Positions 1 to 9,538 of a stretch of DNA of 47,978 nucleotides are shown here, piece after piece. How positions within the stretch are numbered: the first letter of the stretch is position 1; every line of letters begins with the position of its first letter. The notes beneath the pieces were generated by a model. That model searched no databases. It was not told where the DNA came from and saw only the letters and a program-made list of their open reading frames with translations. This DNA comes from an uncultured Saprospiraceae bacterium. Its GTDB lineage: Bacteria > Bacteroidota > Bacteroidia > Chitinophagales > Saprospiraceae. The stretch spans positions 1-47,978 of the forward strand of contig CALLPK010000048.1 of the NCBI GenBank assembly GCA_938015415.1, written 5' to 3'. Both the position numbers and the translations under genes were made by a program.

Positions 1-3000
1 AACGAGCAGAAGAGAACGCTACTTCGACGCAGTCGTTCTACCAATATTTACAGAATAAAATACCGGATCAAATCTTGGTTGATAAATCTCCTTCGTACGC
101 GCTGGATCTTGATATTTTGGAAAAGGCAGAAAGTGATTTTGAAGATCCAATTTTTATTCAATTAGTTCGGCATCCTTACGCAATGGTTCGTTCTTTTGAA
201 AAAATGCGGATGTCGCAAGTCATGTATTTAGAAGATCATGATTTTGTGCCAAGACAAGTAGGAGAACTGATCTGGACAGAATCACATCAGGTTATTAATA
301 CGTTTTTTAATCGGGTACCAGATCATCGAAAATTCCGAATCAATTACGAAGATTTAGTGACCGATCCGAAACAGGTAATGGAAAATTTTTGTAAAAAAAC
401 CGGAATCCCATTTGATGAAAGTCTGATCCGTCCTTATCGGAATATCGACCAGAAAATGACCGACGGTATTTATGACGACTCCAAGCCGATGGGTGATATT
501 AATTTATTAGAACATGGCAAAATAAAAGCAGATTTAGCTAAAAAAAGTGAGGGAGTCGTAAATGATAATTTTCTCAGTGATGCCACCTGGCAAACCGCTC
601 AGCAATTGGGCTATCAAAATCCTTCGGAAATAGGTGGTGACGAAAATAATAGGGTAGAACAGCCTTCAGACGACAGCATTGCCATTATCGGAATGGCCGT
701 TCGTTTACCCGGCGCAAAAAATATCTCTGAATTTTGGGATAATCTAAAAACGGGACGGGATGTTAGTAAAGTGTTTACAAACGAAGAATTAATTGCTGCG
801 GGTGTTTCACCGGAAATTTTTAACGATCCCGATTATGTACGTCGCGGAATGCCATTAGAAGATGCGGACTGTTTTGACGCCACCTTTTTTGGCTATCATC
901 CTAAAGAAGCAGCCTTGATGGATCCACAACACCGGATTTATCTGCAAACGGCTTATGCCGCGTTACAAGATGCCGGAATCGATCCCGAAAAGCACGAACA
1001 ACGGATCGGTGTTTTTGGTGGAATTGCCAGAAATACTTATTTGGTAAACAATGTTATTACGCACCCAAATTATTTTAAATCGGTGGATGATTTTCAATTG
1101 GGGATTACGCTGGAAAAAGACTTTCCGGCCACCCGGGTAGCGTATAAACTAAATCTTAAAGGTCCTGCCATCAATATTCAGACGGCTTGTTCGAGTAGTG
1201 GAGTAGCGCTTCATCTGGCCTGTCAAAGTATCCGCAACGGAGATTGTGAGGTCGCCATCGTAGGCGGTGGTAGAATCCAGCCACCCTTTGCGGGACATTT
1301 ACATAAAGAGGGACACGCACTTTCGCCCGATGGATATTGTCGTACCTTCGATGCCGATGCCAATGGAATGGTCCGTGGGAATGGTATGAGTTTTATTATT
1401 ATTAAAAAATTAAAAACGGCCATCGAAGATCAGGATCAGGTCTGCGGACTGATTCGTGCGACGGCCATCAATAACGACGGACAAGATAAAGTCGGTTTTA
1501 CCGCTCCGGGAATTACCGGACAGTCTACCGCAATTATGGACGCTTATCGTCGTGCCGAAATAGACCCGAATACCATTAGTTATATTGAATGCCACGGAAC
1601 GGGAACACCCATCGGTGATCCGGTAGAGTTGGCTGGATTGACGACGGCCTTTAGATCCTTTACGGATAAAAAACAATTTTGCGCTGTTGGTTCCGTCAAA
1701 ACGAATGTCGGTCATCTGGATGCGGGCGCTTGTATTACGGGAATTATAAAAACCCTGCTTGCGATGAAGCACGAACAACTTCCTGCTTCTTTGCATTATA
1801 ATACGCCTAACCCTCAGATTAATTTTGAGGACAGTCCATTTTATGTAAATGATGAATTGACCGACTGGAAACGCGGAGATCATCCCCGTCGGGCGGGCGT
1901 CAGTTCGTTTGGATTAGGTGGAACCAATGCGCATATCGTGCTGGAAGAAGCACCGGTCATTAAAAGAAAAAGTCGCGCCCGTTCGCAACAGCTTATCACC
2001 CTTTCGGCAAAAACATCCGAGGCCTTGTCTGAAATGGAAACAGACTTGTTAGGTTTCTTAAAAAGAAATCCGGAGGAGCAGATTGGAAGCGTGGCAGCCA
2101 CCTTACAATTGGGTCGTTCTGATTTTAAATTTCGTACAAGTTTGGTAGGCGAATCAATAACGGAACTAATCAATATATTGGAAGAACGGGATCCGGTTCG
2201 GCTTTTTTCCCAGTCCGTCGAGGTACCCAAAAAGGTAGTGTTTATGTTTCCGGGCGGTGGCTCGCAGCATACGAATATGGGTAAAGATCTGTACCGGGAA
2301 GAAGCGGTATTCCGGCAAACGGTCAATGAATGTTTGGCCTTGTTGAAAAACGAATATCAACTTGATTTTAAAAATACCCTTTATCCCGACCACGATCGAC
2401 TTGAACCAATCCTGGATCCTCTGGCTGGAATTAGCTTGTTATTTACGGTAGAATATGCAACCGCAAAATTGCTAATGTCCTGGGGAATTCAACCCACCGC
2501 TATGATTGGTCATAGTTTGGGAGAATATACCGCGGCGACCCTATCCGGGTTAATGAGCCTGGAGGCAGCGATGGGAATGGTGGCAACGAGAGGGAAATTA
2601 TTTTTAAAATTAGAAGAAGGCGGAATGTTGAGTATCGGAATGACGCCCGAAGAATTGGAGCCGTATCTGACCAAAGAGATTGATTACGCCGCAATTAACA
2701 AACCTGACCAAGTGGTTGTTTCGGGGAGTGCTACGGCGATTGATCAACTAAAAAAGAAACTAACCGCTGCCGAAATTCACGCTACCCGACCACATATCAA
2801 AGTAGCGGCACATTCTCAGATGATTGATCCGATTCTACCCGCTTTTGAAAAGTATTTAGAGACCGTAGAATTTGGTGAATTAGCGATCCCGGTGATGTCA
2901 AATGTTTGTGGTAACTGGATGCAATCAACCGAAGCAAGTAAACCGGGTTACTGGTTGAGTCATCTCCGGCAGACAGTCAATTTTTCCGATGGAATCCGGC

Positions 3001-6000
3001 ATATGTTGGCCATGGAAAATACTATTTTACTGGAGGTAGGTCCCGGACAAACGCTAAGTACGTTTGCGCGCCAACATCCAGACCGAAAACCAGAGACCGC
3101 TATTTTTGCGAGTTTAAAACATCCAAAAGAAACCATTGACGATCAGGCTTTTTTATTAAAAAATATCGGACGACTTTGGTTGTCCGGCGCAACGATTAAC
3201 TGGAAATCATTCAATCAATATTATCCCCTGCCAAGAATTTCTTTACCGACTTATCCATTTGCAAAACAACGACATTGGTTAAATGCAAAGCCCCTTTCCG
3301 GCACCAGCAAAATAGCGTCGTACCCAGTGATAAATTCGGTATTGGAAACCAATATTAAAACGCAACTGAATCAAACGCAGATGGAACGTAAAGACTTACT
3401 TTTAGAAAAAATAAAAAATATTTTCCATGATCTGAGCGGTATTGCCGTTGAACAAATGGATATATACGCCAGTTTTTTAGAACTTGGATTTGATTCCCTT
3501 TTCCTGACGCAGGCGACTTCGAAAATAAAAAAGGCATTTAAAATAAAATTAAGTTTCCGGCAGCTTTTCGAAGAGGCACCCAATATTGAGACATTGGCGA
3601 AATACGTAGACAATCAGCTGGCGCCTGATGCGTTGAAAGCAGAGCTGGCAGAAAGAAATACCACCCAAAATCCTCCTGCCAAGGCTACTAATTTGCCGCA
3701 AAATAATCTTGAATCTGTTTCAACGGTTATTGCTTCAAATTTCCCGGCAGTAAATCCGTTACCATCTAATGTCGTTACTTCCGGGATTGAAAGCCTATTG
3801 CAGCAGCAGTTAAATTTGATGCAGCAACAACTCAATTTATTATCCGGACAGAAAAATATGGGGACCGTTCAACAAGTCAGTACGCCTCAAGTTTCACAGA
3901 AAACCAACTCCGGCATTGTCAATAAAAAAATCCTTTCCCCGAAAAATAAAGTAGTAACAACTCCCAAAAAACAGAAATCCGAAGGAATGGCTTTTGGCCC
4001 CTGGGCGCCACTTGACAAACGATCCCGGGCGGATCTGACCGAGCGGGAGATAAAATATCTGGACGAACTGATTCATAATTATACGACTAAAACCAAAGGC
4101 TCTCAAGAACTGACCAATCGGCAGCGACCTTATCTGGCCGATCCACGGGCGATTAGTGGATTTACCACGCTCTGGAAAGATATGATTTATCAGATCGCGG
4201 TGGAACGCTCTAAGGGCGCAAAATTCTGGGATGTAGATGGAAACGAATACGTGGATTATCGGAGTGCTTTCGGAATCAGTCTTTTTGGACATACTCCGGA
4301 TTTTATTCAGCAGGCTGTGGCCGAACAACTAGAGAAAGGAATTGAGTTGGGAGTATTGACACCATTAGCAGAAAAGGTCGCTAGATTATTATGTGAAATA
4401 ACGGGTTGCGAAAGATCGACCTTAGTTAATACCGGATCTGAAGCCATCTCTGCCGCAATTCGTGTGGCTCGAACGGTAACAGATAAAGAGCGCCTCATTG
4501 TTTTTTCAGGAGATTATCATGGGATTGCAGATGAAATGCTGGTCAAAGGAATTAATCGAAATGGTAAAGTTGTTCCAGTCCCCATCGCACCGGGTATTCC
4601 GCACTGGGCCGTTGATCAGGTAATTGTACTGGATTATGATGATCCGGAAGTACTGGATAAAATTCGTGGGCATGCCGACGAAGTGGCCGCCGTCATTATA
4701 GAACCCGTACAACCCAATAATCCTCACGTGCAGCGGGGACCCCTGTTTCACGAAATCCGTAAACTCTGTACGGAGCACGAGATGGCGATGATTTTTGATG
4801 AAATGATTACCGGGTTTAGAGTGGCGGCGGGTGGTGCACAAGAATGGTTTGATATTGAGGTAGATATTGTGGCTTACGGTAAAATATTATCGGGTGGATT
4901 ACCGATGGCTGCCGTAGCAGGGAAACGAAAATTTATGGATGCCTTTGATGGCGGTGCCTGGAATTACGGCGACGATTCGGTGCCGGAAGTAGGCGTTACT
5001 TTTTTTGGTGGAACCTTCGTAAAGCATCCGTTGAGTCTGGCTTCTGCACTCGCCGCACTGACCGAAATAAAACGGGGTGGGCAACCGATGTATGACGAGC
5101 TCAACGCTAAAACTGCTCGCTTTGCAGAGCGACTGCGTACCTTGTTTTTAGAAACAAAAGTTCCCTTGCAAGTATTGAGTTGCGCTTCGGTGGTGACCAT
5201 TAAACTATTACAAGAAAATCCCTTAGGAAAATTATTTTTCTTTTACTTAAGAATGAAAGGAGTCCACCTGATGGAAAAGGCAGGACTAGTTTCTACGGCC
5301 CATACGCAAGAAGATCTGAATTTTACCTACGATACGATTGTCGAAACTATCCGGGAAATGCAGACGGCCGGATTTTTTCCATTGACGGTTGCCGAAGATG
5401 CACCGGATACCAACGTAATTGTTTATCCACCGAATAAATCTGATCGACCGCAAAAGAATCTGATGGATTTAAGTGTGCCGATGAACGAAAAAAAAAATCG
5501 ACCGTTAACCGAAGGACAAAAGGAAGTTTGGGTTGAACAAAGACTGGGTGACGGAGCTGCCGCTGCCTATAATCTGAGTAGTAATATCCGACTGGCTGGT
5601 CCATTGGAACCAGAAGATTTGCAGCATGCCCTGACTTTGTTAGTTGAACGGCATGAGGCGCTGCGATCTACTTATGATCCCGATACTACGACCCTGATTG
5701 TTTATCCTGAAGTGAAGCAGGTCTTTCCGTTGATCGATTTATCGAACCTGTCGGTCGAAGAAAAAAAACAAGCACTTCAATCTTATCTGGATATTGAATC
5801 GGAGCAGCCGATGGATGTTTTTGCTGGACCTTTATTCCGGGCAAGTATCCTTCGACTTGCGCCGAACCTCCATCATTTGTTGATGAGTGTTCATCACGGC
5901 GTGGCGGATGGTTATTCTTGCGGAGTAATGATAAATGATCTTGCGACCATTTATGGTCAAATAGCTAATGATGAATCTATTGCTGTTTTGCCTGCTCCAA

Positions 6001-9000
6001 AACAAATCAGTGATTATTTGACGGAACAAGATGAATATCGTACGAGTGAAGCATATCGGGAAGCGGAAGCTTATTGGTTAGAACAGTTTGCGGATGATAT
6101 TCCTGTCTTAGATTTCCCAACGGATCGTTTACGGCCGGCACAGAAAACCTATGGTGCAAGTTGTGAAAAAATTAGTATTGACCACGAATTGTTTGGTCAA
6201 CTCAAGCAGTTATCTATCCAAGAAGGAACCACCCTTTTTGTGACGATCTATACCGCTTTTCATACCTTTATTCATCGACTATCGGGGCAATCCGATTTTG
6301 TACTAGGCATGGTCGCGGCTGGACAATCCAATCCGGGTAATGAAGATTTGATCACCCACGCGGTGAGTTTGTTGCCTGTGCGGATTAAGGTAGCCGAAGG
6401 CGTTGATTTTTCTACGCATTTAAAAACGGCGAGAGGCAAAATTCTGGATGCTTTTGAATACCAGAATTATACACTCGGATCGTTGGTAAAAAAATTAAAT
6501 TTGCCCCGTGATCTTAGTCGCCAGCCGATTATTTCTATTCTGTTTAATATGGATACTGCGATGGGAGATTTAAAGTTTGGACAATTGGAAACGGAGATGA
6601 ATCCCATTGTGAGAAACTACGAAACTTTTGATATTTTTATTAATGTAAAACCCACCTCCGATGGTGTTGATTTTGAATGGACTTATAATAAGGACCTCTT
6701 TGACGCGGCCACTATAAAGCGAAGGTTAGCATCTTTTAGGCTGATGTTAGAGAATATTGTTCGAGCACCGAAACAGTCGATTTCCAAAATAAATTTATTA
6801 CCTGAAAGTGAAAAGAAGACCATTCTAGGTTGGACAAAAAATCAGACTCCTTATCTTGATAAAGAAACGATTACTAGCCTTTTTGAAGCGCAGGCTTTAA
6901 AAACGCCAAGTGCAATTGCAGTAGAGAGTCAGGATAAATCTATGACCTATCGGCAACTAAATGAAGACGCCAATCATTTGGCGCATCATCTGCAACGATC
7001 GGGTGTAAAAAAAGGAGATTTTGTCGGTGTATTCGTTAACCGATCGGTAGAACTGTTGGTAAGTTTGTTAGCAACCTTAAAAGCGGGAGGAATTTACGTT
7101 CCGCTCGATCCGGCGAATCCCAAAGATCGATTGGCCGTTATTTTAGAAGATGCACAGGCGGAAATTTTATTAACCCAAAATGAGATGTTGACGCAGGTAC
7201 CGAAAGGCGGCCATCAAGTCATTACGCTGGAGTCTGTTTATAAAGAACATAAGAATGGTACGGTAAGAAATTTGGATGTTGGATTGACACCATCTGATCT
7301 GGCCTATATCATTTACACTTCCGGTTCTACTGGAAAACCGAAAGGAATTTTAATTCCACACACTGCGGTAGTCGATCATCATTATGCGATGATGGAATCC
7401 GCTGATTTAACGGTAGCAGACGTTATTTTGAGTGTCGCCTCCGTTTCGTTTGATCCATCGGTGCAAGATTTTTTCTTACCACTCTTCCTGGGCGGTAAAG
7501 TAGTGATTGCGAGTAATGCGGAGGTAGTGGATGGGTTTTTACTAAAAGAAAGACTAAATAAATCCGAGATTAGTTTTATGCAAGCGACGCCCGCTACGTG
7601 GCGAATGCTGATAACTGCTGGCTGGCATGGACATTCTCAGATGCGTATTATGAGCGTTGGTGAGGCATTGACCAAGGAACTGGCTCAACAGCTATTGGCC
7701 CGCGGGAAAGATTTGTATAATGCTTATGGTCCTTCGGAAACAACGCTTTATACCACGGTTAAAAAATTGACGGGAGATCGACTGGCAACCCGGATGGAGA
7801 CGGGCTATGAGACAATTGGTTATCCCATGAAAAATGTACAGGTATATATTCTGGATCCACAGCAAAATCCAGTTCCGATCGGTATTCCGGGAGAAGTGTA
7901 TGTGGGTGGCGTAGGTGTAGCACCGAAGGGTTATTATAAAAGACCTGTTTTAAATAAAGAAAAATTTATTAAAAATCCTTTGAATGAAAAAGAGACGGTT
8001 TATCGTAGTGGAGACGTCGCTCGCTGGTTGCCGGATGGAGATATTGACTTTATCGGTCGGGTAGATCATCAGGTAAAAGTCAGAGGTTTTAGAATTGAAT
8101 TAGGAGAGATAGAATCTTTGCTATCTCAGTATGCAGGGGTGCGAGAAACCGTGGTGGTGGTGCGCGAAGACCAAGTGGATAACAAGCGAATTGTGGCGTA
8201 TCTGATCATGGATGGAGATTTAAAGCCGGGAGAAATACGCCGTTATTTAAAAGAAAAATTGCCTGACTATATGGTGCCGTCTGCTTTTGTGGCAATGGAT
8301 AAATTTCCGTTGACGGGTACGCTAAAGGTTAATCGAAAATTATTACCTGCCCCGGACTATTCGAGAGACGAATCGATGGTGGGCTACGTAGCGCCGCAGA
8401 CCGAATCGGAAAAAAGGTTAAAAGCTATTTGGTCAACATCTTTAGGAATAAATGAGATAGGCATCCACGATAATTTCTTTGAATTGGGGGGGCACTCGCT
8501 GATTGCGGTAAGTATGATGGCCGAGATTGAAAAGCAATTTGGTCGGACGTTGCCTTTGTCCAAATTAATGGAAAATTCTACGATCAATAGCTTGGCTGGA
8601 TTACTGGAGCAAGATAATGTGGAAATGGAATTTCAGGCGTTGGTAGCTATTCAGCCGAAGGGTCGTAAGCCTCCGATTTATCTGGTACACGGAGCAGGAT
8701 TGCACGTATTTCTCTTTCAGGCGTTGACAAAGTATATGGATAAAGATCAACCCATCTACGGAATTCAGGCGTTGGGATTACAAACGGATGTTGATCCATT
8801 GGAGACGATTGAAGAAATGGCTGCTTATTATATCAGCGAAATTATCCAACAGAATCCGGATGGTCCTTATGCGTTGGCAGGCTATTCTTTTGGTGGATTG
8901 ATCGTCTTTGAAATGGCACAACAACTGCGGGCGATGGGTAAAGAAGTTTCTATGTTGGGAGTGCTGGATACCATTGTACGTGGTCATTTAGCGGATACCG

Positions 9001-9461
9001 GAGAGCATTCAGAAAACCAAAAAGGTTTGTTACGTTCGGGTAAGAAATTAGCGTGGAATATAGGATTGCTGGCTCGTGATCCGGTAGAAAGTTTTAAATA
9101 CAAATCGGAAGTTTTTCGACGACGACTGAAACGGTGGACGTATAAAAACGGGCCAGGCGGGAAGATCGAAAGTACAAGTAACGAAGAGCGACTGGCTCGG
9201 GTCGATCAAATGAATAATCGGGCATACAATAATTACCGTATGCGGCCTTACGATGGAACGATTCATATATTTAGAGCAAAGGAACAGCGCTTCTATCTGG
9301 ATGATTTTGAATTTCTGGGCTGGAAACCATTCGCGAAAGCGGGAATTATTATTCACGAGGTTCCTGGTGATCATCGAACGATTTTGTATCCAGAAAATGG
9401 AGCGGAACTCGCCCGGATTTTACAGGATTGTTTGGATGGGATACATGATGGGGAAGGTTAA
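1..9461 (+). CDS. Hybrid PKS-NRPS megasynthase, 5' truncated (ST-KS-AT-ACP-AMT-C-A-PCP-TE)
   Basis: The frame is open from base 3, so the gene starts upstream. Residues are numbered from the TTG at base 75. Residues 1-190 are the C-terminal part of a sulfotransferase-like domain (LVDKSPSYA; RHPYAMVRSF, R32/S40). Then come KS 199-626 (C372, H507, H547), AT 721-1069 (S814 in GHSLGEY, H913), ACP (S1141), a Gln-rich linker near 1240, a class III aminotransferase 1369-1780 (D1575, PLP lysine K1603), C 1808-2239 (HHGVADG from 1940), A 2268-2760 (YTSGSTGKPKG, NAYGPSETT), PCP (S2808) and TE (GYSFGG S2938, D2965, H3100). There is no KR between AT and AMT. A beta-keto chain can therefore be transaminated to a beta-amino acyl unit, condensed with one amino acid and released by the TE, as in mycosubtilin/iturin-type lines. 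The A-domain pocket reads roughly D-P-Q-Q-M-V-A-L-Y; I assign no substrate. The terminal TE suggests the last gene of its operon. Architecture is confident; the product is unknown. Confidence 0.93.
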   Translation, partial: RAEENATSTQSFYQYLQNKIPDQILVDKSPSYALDLDILEKAESDFEDPIFIQLVRHPYAMVRSFEKMRMSQVMYLEDHDFVPRQVGELIWTESHQVINTFFNRVPDHRKFRINYEDLVTDPKQVMENFCKKTGIPFDESLIRPYRNIDQKMTDGIYDDSKPMGDINLLEHGKIKADLAKKSEGVVNDNFLSDATWQTAQQLGYQNPSEIGGDENNRVEQPSDDSIAIIGMAVRLPGAKNISEFWDNLKTGRDVSKVFTNEELIAAGVSPEIFNDPDYVRRGMPLEDADCFDATFFGYHPKEAALMDPQHRIYLQTAYAALQDAGIDPEKHEQRIGVFGGIARNTYLVNNVITHPNYFKSVDDFQLGITLEKDFPATRVAYKLNLKGPAINIQTACSSSGVALHLACQSIRNGDCEVAIVGGGRIQPPFAGHLHKEGHALSPDGYCRTFDADANGMVRGNGMSFIIIKKLKTAIEDQDQVCGLIRATAINNDGQDKVGFTAPGITGQSTAIMDAYRRAEIDPNTISYIECHGTGTPIGDPVELAGLTTAFRSFTDKKQFCAVGSVKTNVGHLDAGACITGIIKTLLAMKHEQLPASLHYNTPNPQINFEDSPFYVNDELTDWKRGDHPRRAGVSSFGLGGTNAHIVLEEAPVIKRKSRARSQQLITLSAKTSEALSEMETDLLGFLKRNPEEQIGSVAATLQLGRSDFKFRTSLVGESITELINILEERDPVRLFSQSVEVPKKVVFMFPGGGSQHTNMGKDLYREEAVFRQTVNECLALLKNEYQLDFKNTLYPDHDRLEPILDPLAGISLLFTVEYATAKLLMSWGIQPTAMIGHSLGEYTAATLSGLMSLEAAMGMVATRGKLFLKLEEGGMLSIGMTPEELEPYLTKEIDYAAINKPDQVVVSGSATAIDQLKKKLTAAEIHATRPHIKVAAHSQMIDPILPAFEKYLETVEFGELAIPVMSNVCGNWMQSTEASKPGYWLSHLRQTVNFSDGIRHMLAMENTILLEVGPGQTLSTFARQHPDRKPETAIFASLKHPKETIDDQAFLLKNIGRLWLSGATINWKSFNQYYPLPRISLPTYPFAKQRHWLNAKPLSGTSKIASYPVINSVLETNIKTQLNQTQMERKDLLLEKIKNIFHDLSGIAVEQMDIYASFLELGFDSLFLTQATSKIKKAFKIKLSFRQLFEEAPNIETLAKYVDNQLAPDALKAELAERNTTQNPPAKATNLPQNNLESVSTVIASNFPAVNPLPSNVVTSGIESLLQQQLNLMQQQLNLLSGQKNMGTVQQVSTPQVSQKTNSGIVNKKILSPKNKVVTTPKKQKSEGMAFGPWAPLDKRSRADLTEREIKYLDELIHNYTTKTKGSQELTNRQRPYLADPRAISGFTTLWKDMIYQIAVERSKGAKFWDVDGNEYVDYRSAFGISLFGHTPDFIQQAVAEQLEKGIELGVLTPLAEKVARLLCEITGCERSTLVNTGSEAISAAIRVARTVTDKERLIVFSGDYHGIADEMLVKGINRNGKVVPVPIAPGIPHWAVDQVIVLDYDDPEVLDKIRGHADEVAAVIIEPVQPNNPHVQRGPLFHEIRKLCTEHEMAMIFDEMITGFRVAAGGAQEWFDIEVDIVAYGKILSGGLPMAAVAGKRKFMDAFDGGAWNYGDDSVPEVGVTFFGGTFVKHPLSLASALAALTEIKRGGQPMYDELNAKTARFAERLRTLFLETKVPLQVLSCASVVTIKLLQENPLGKLFFFYLRMKGVHLMEKAGLVSTAHTQEDLNFTYDTIVETIREMQTAGFFPLTVAEDAPDTNVIVYPPNKSDRPQKNLMDLSVPMNEKKNRPLTEGQKEVWVEQRLGDGAAAAYNLSSNIRLAGPLEPEDLQHALTLLVERHEALRSTYDPDTTTLIVYPEVKQVFPLIDLSNLSVEEKKQALQSYLDIESEQPMDVFAGPLFRASILRLAPNLHHLLMSVHHGVADGYSCGVMINDLATIYGQIANDESIAVLPAPKQISDYLTEQDEYRTSEAYREAEAYWLEQFADDIPVLDFPTDRLRPAQKTYGASCEKISIDHELFGQLKQLSIQEGTTLFVTIYTAFHTFIHRLSGQSDFVLGMVAAGQSNPGNEDLITHAVSLLPVRIKVAEGVDFSTHLKTARGKILDAFEYQNYTLGSLVKKLNLPRDLSRQPIISILFNMDTAMGDLKFGQLETEMNPIVRNYETFDIFINVKPTSDGVDFEWTYNKDLFDAATIKRRLASFRLMLENIVRAPKQSISKINLLPESEKKTILGWTKNQTPYLDKETITSLFEAQALKTPSAIAVESQDKSMTYRQLNEDANHLAHHLQRSGVKKGDFVGVFVNRSVELLVSLLATLKAGGIYVPLDPANPKDRLAVILEDAQAEILLTQNEMLTQVPKGGHQVITLESVYKEHKNGTVRNLDVGLTPSDLAYIIYTSGSTGKPKGILIPHTAVVDHHYAMMESADLTVADVILSVASVSFDPSVQDFFLPLFLGGKVVIASNAEVVDGFLLKERLNKSEISFMQATPATWRMLITAGWHGHSQMRIMSVGEALTKELAQQLLARGKDLYNAYGPSETTLYTTVKKLTGDRLATRMETGYETIGYPMKNVQVYILDPQQNPVPIGIPGEVYVGGVGVAPKGYYKRPVLNKEKFIKNPLNEKETVYRSGDVARWLPDGDIDFIGRVDHQVKVRGFRIELGEIESLLSQYAGVRETVVVVREDQVDNKRIVAYLIMDGDLKPGEIRRYLKEKLPDYMVPSAFVAMDKFPLTGTLKVNRKLLPAPDYSRDESMVGYVAPQTESEKRLKAIWSTSLGINEIGIHDNFFELGGHSLIAVSMMAEIEKQFGRTLPLSKLMENSTINSLAGLLEQDNVEMEFQALVAIQPKGRKPPIYLVHGAGLHVFLFQALTKYMDKDQPIYGIQALGLQTDVDPLETIEEMAAYYISEIIQQNPDGPYALAGYSFGGLIVFEMAQQLRAMGKEVSMLGVLDTIVRGHLADTGEHSENQKGLLRSGKKLAWNIGLLARDPVESFKYKSEVFRRRLKRWTYKNGPGGKIESTSNEERLARVDQMNNRAYNNYRMRPYDGTIHIFRAKEQRFYLDDFEFLGWKPFAKAGIIIHEVPGDHRTILYPENGAELARILQDCLDGIHDGEG

Positions 9462-9486
9462 ATTTTTAACAATATTTAAAATGAGG

Positions 9487-9520
9487 TAGAACGGTGAAGG
9501 ATAGCCCGTTCATCGTTCTA
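9487..9520. terminator. Hairpin between convergent genes, possible bidirectional terminator
   Basis: TAGAACGGTGAA (9487-9498) pairs with TTCATCGTTCTA (9509-9520), giving a 12-bp stem with one G-U wobble and a 10-nt loop. It lies between the convergent synthetase gene and the membrane glycosyltransferase gene. No clear T-run follows, so its role as a terminator is inferred from position. Confidence 0.45.
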
Positions 9521-9538
9521 GATAAAGGATTATGCTTA

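Noticed and set aside
1410-1883. 157-codon frame on the minus strand inside the synthetase gene
   Set aside because: It lies wholly within the KS coding region, whose catalytic motifs are intact on the plus strand; the reverse translation shows no family pattern.
9253-9489. 78-codon plus-strand frame overlapping the TE end
   Set aside because: It overlaps the TE catalytic histidine region in another frame and has no recognisable features.
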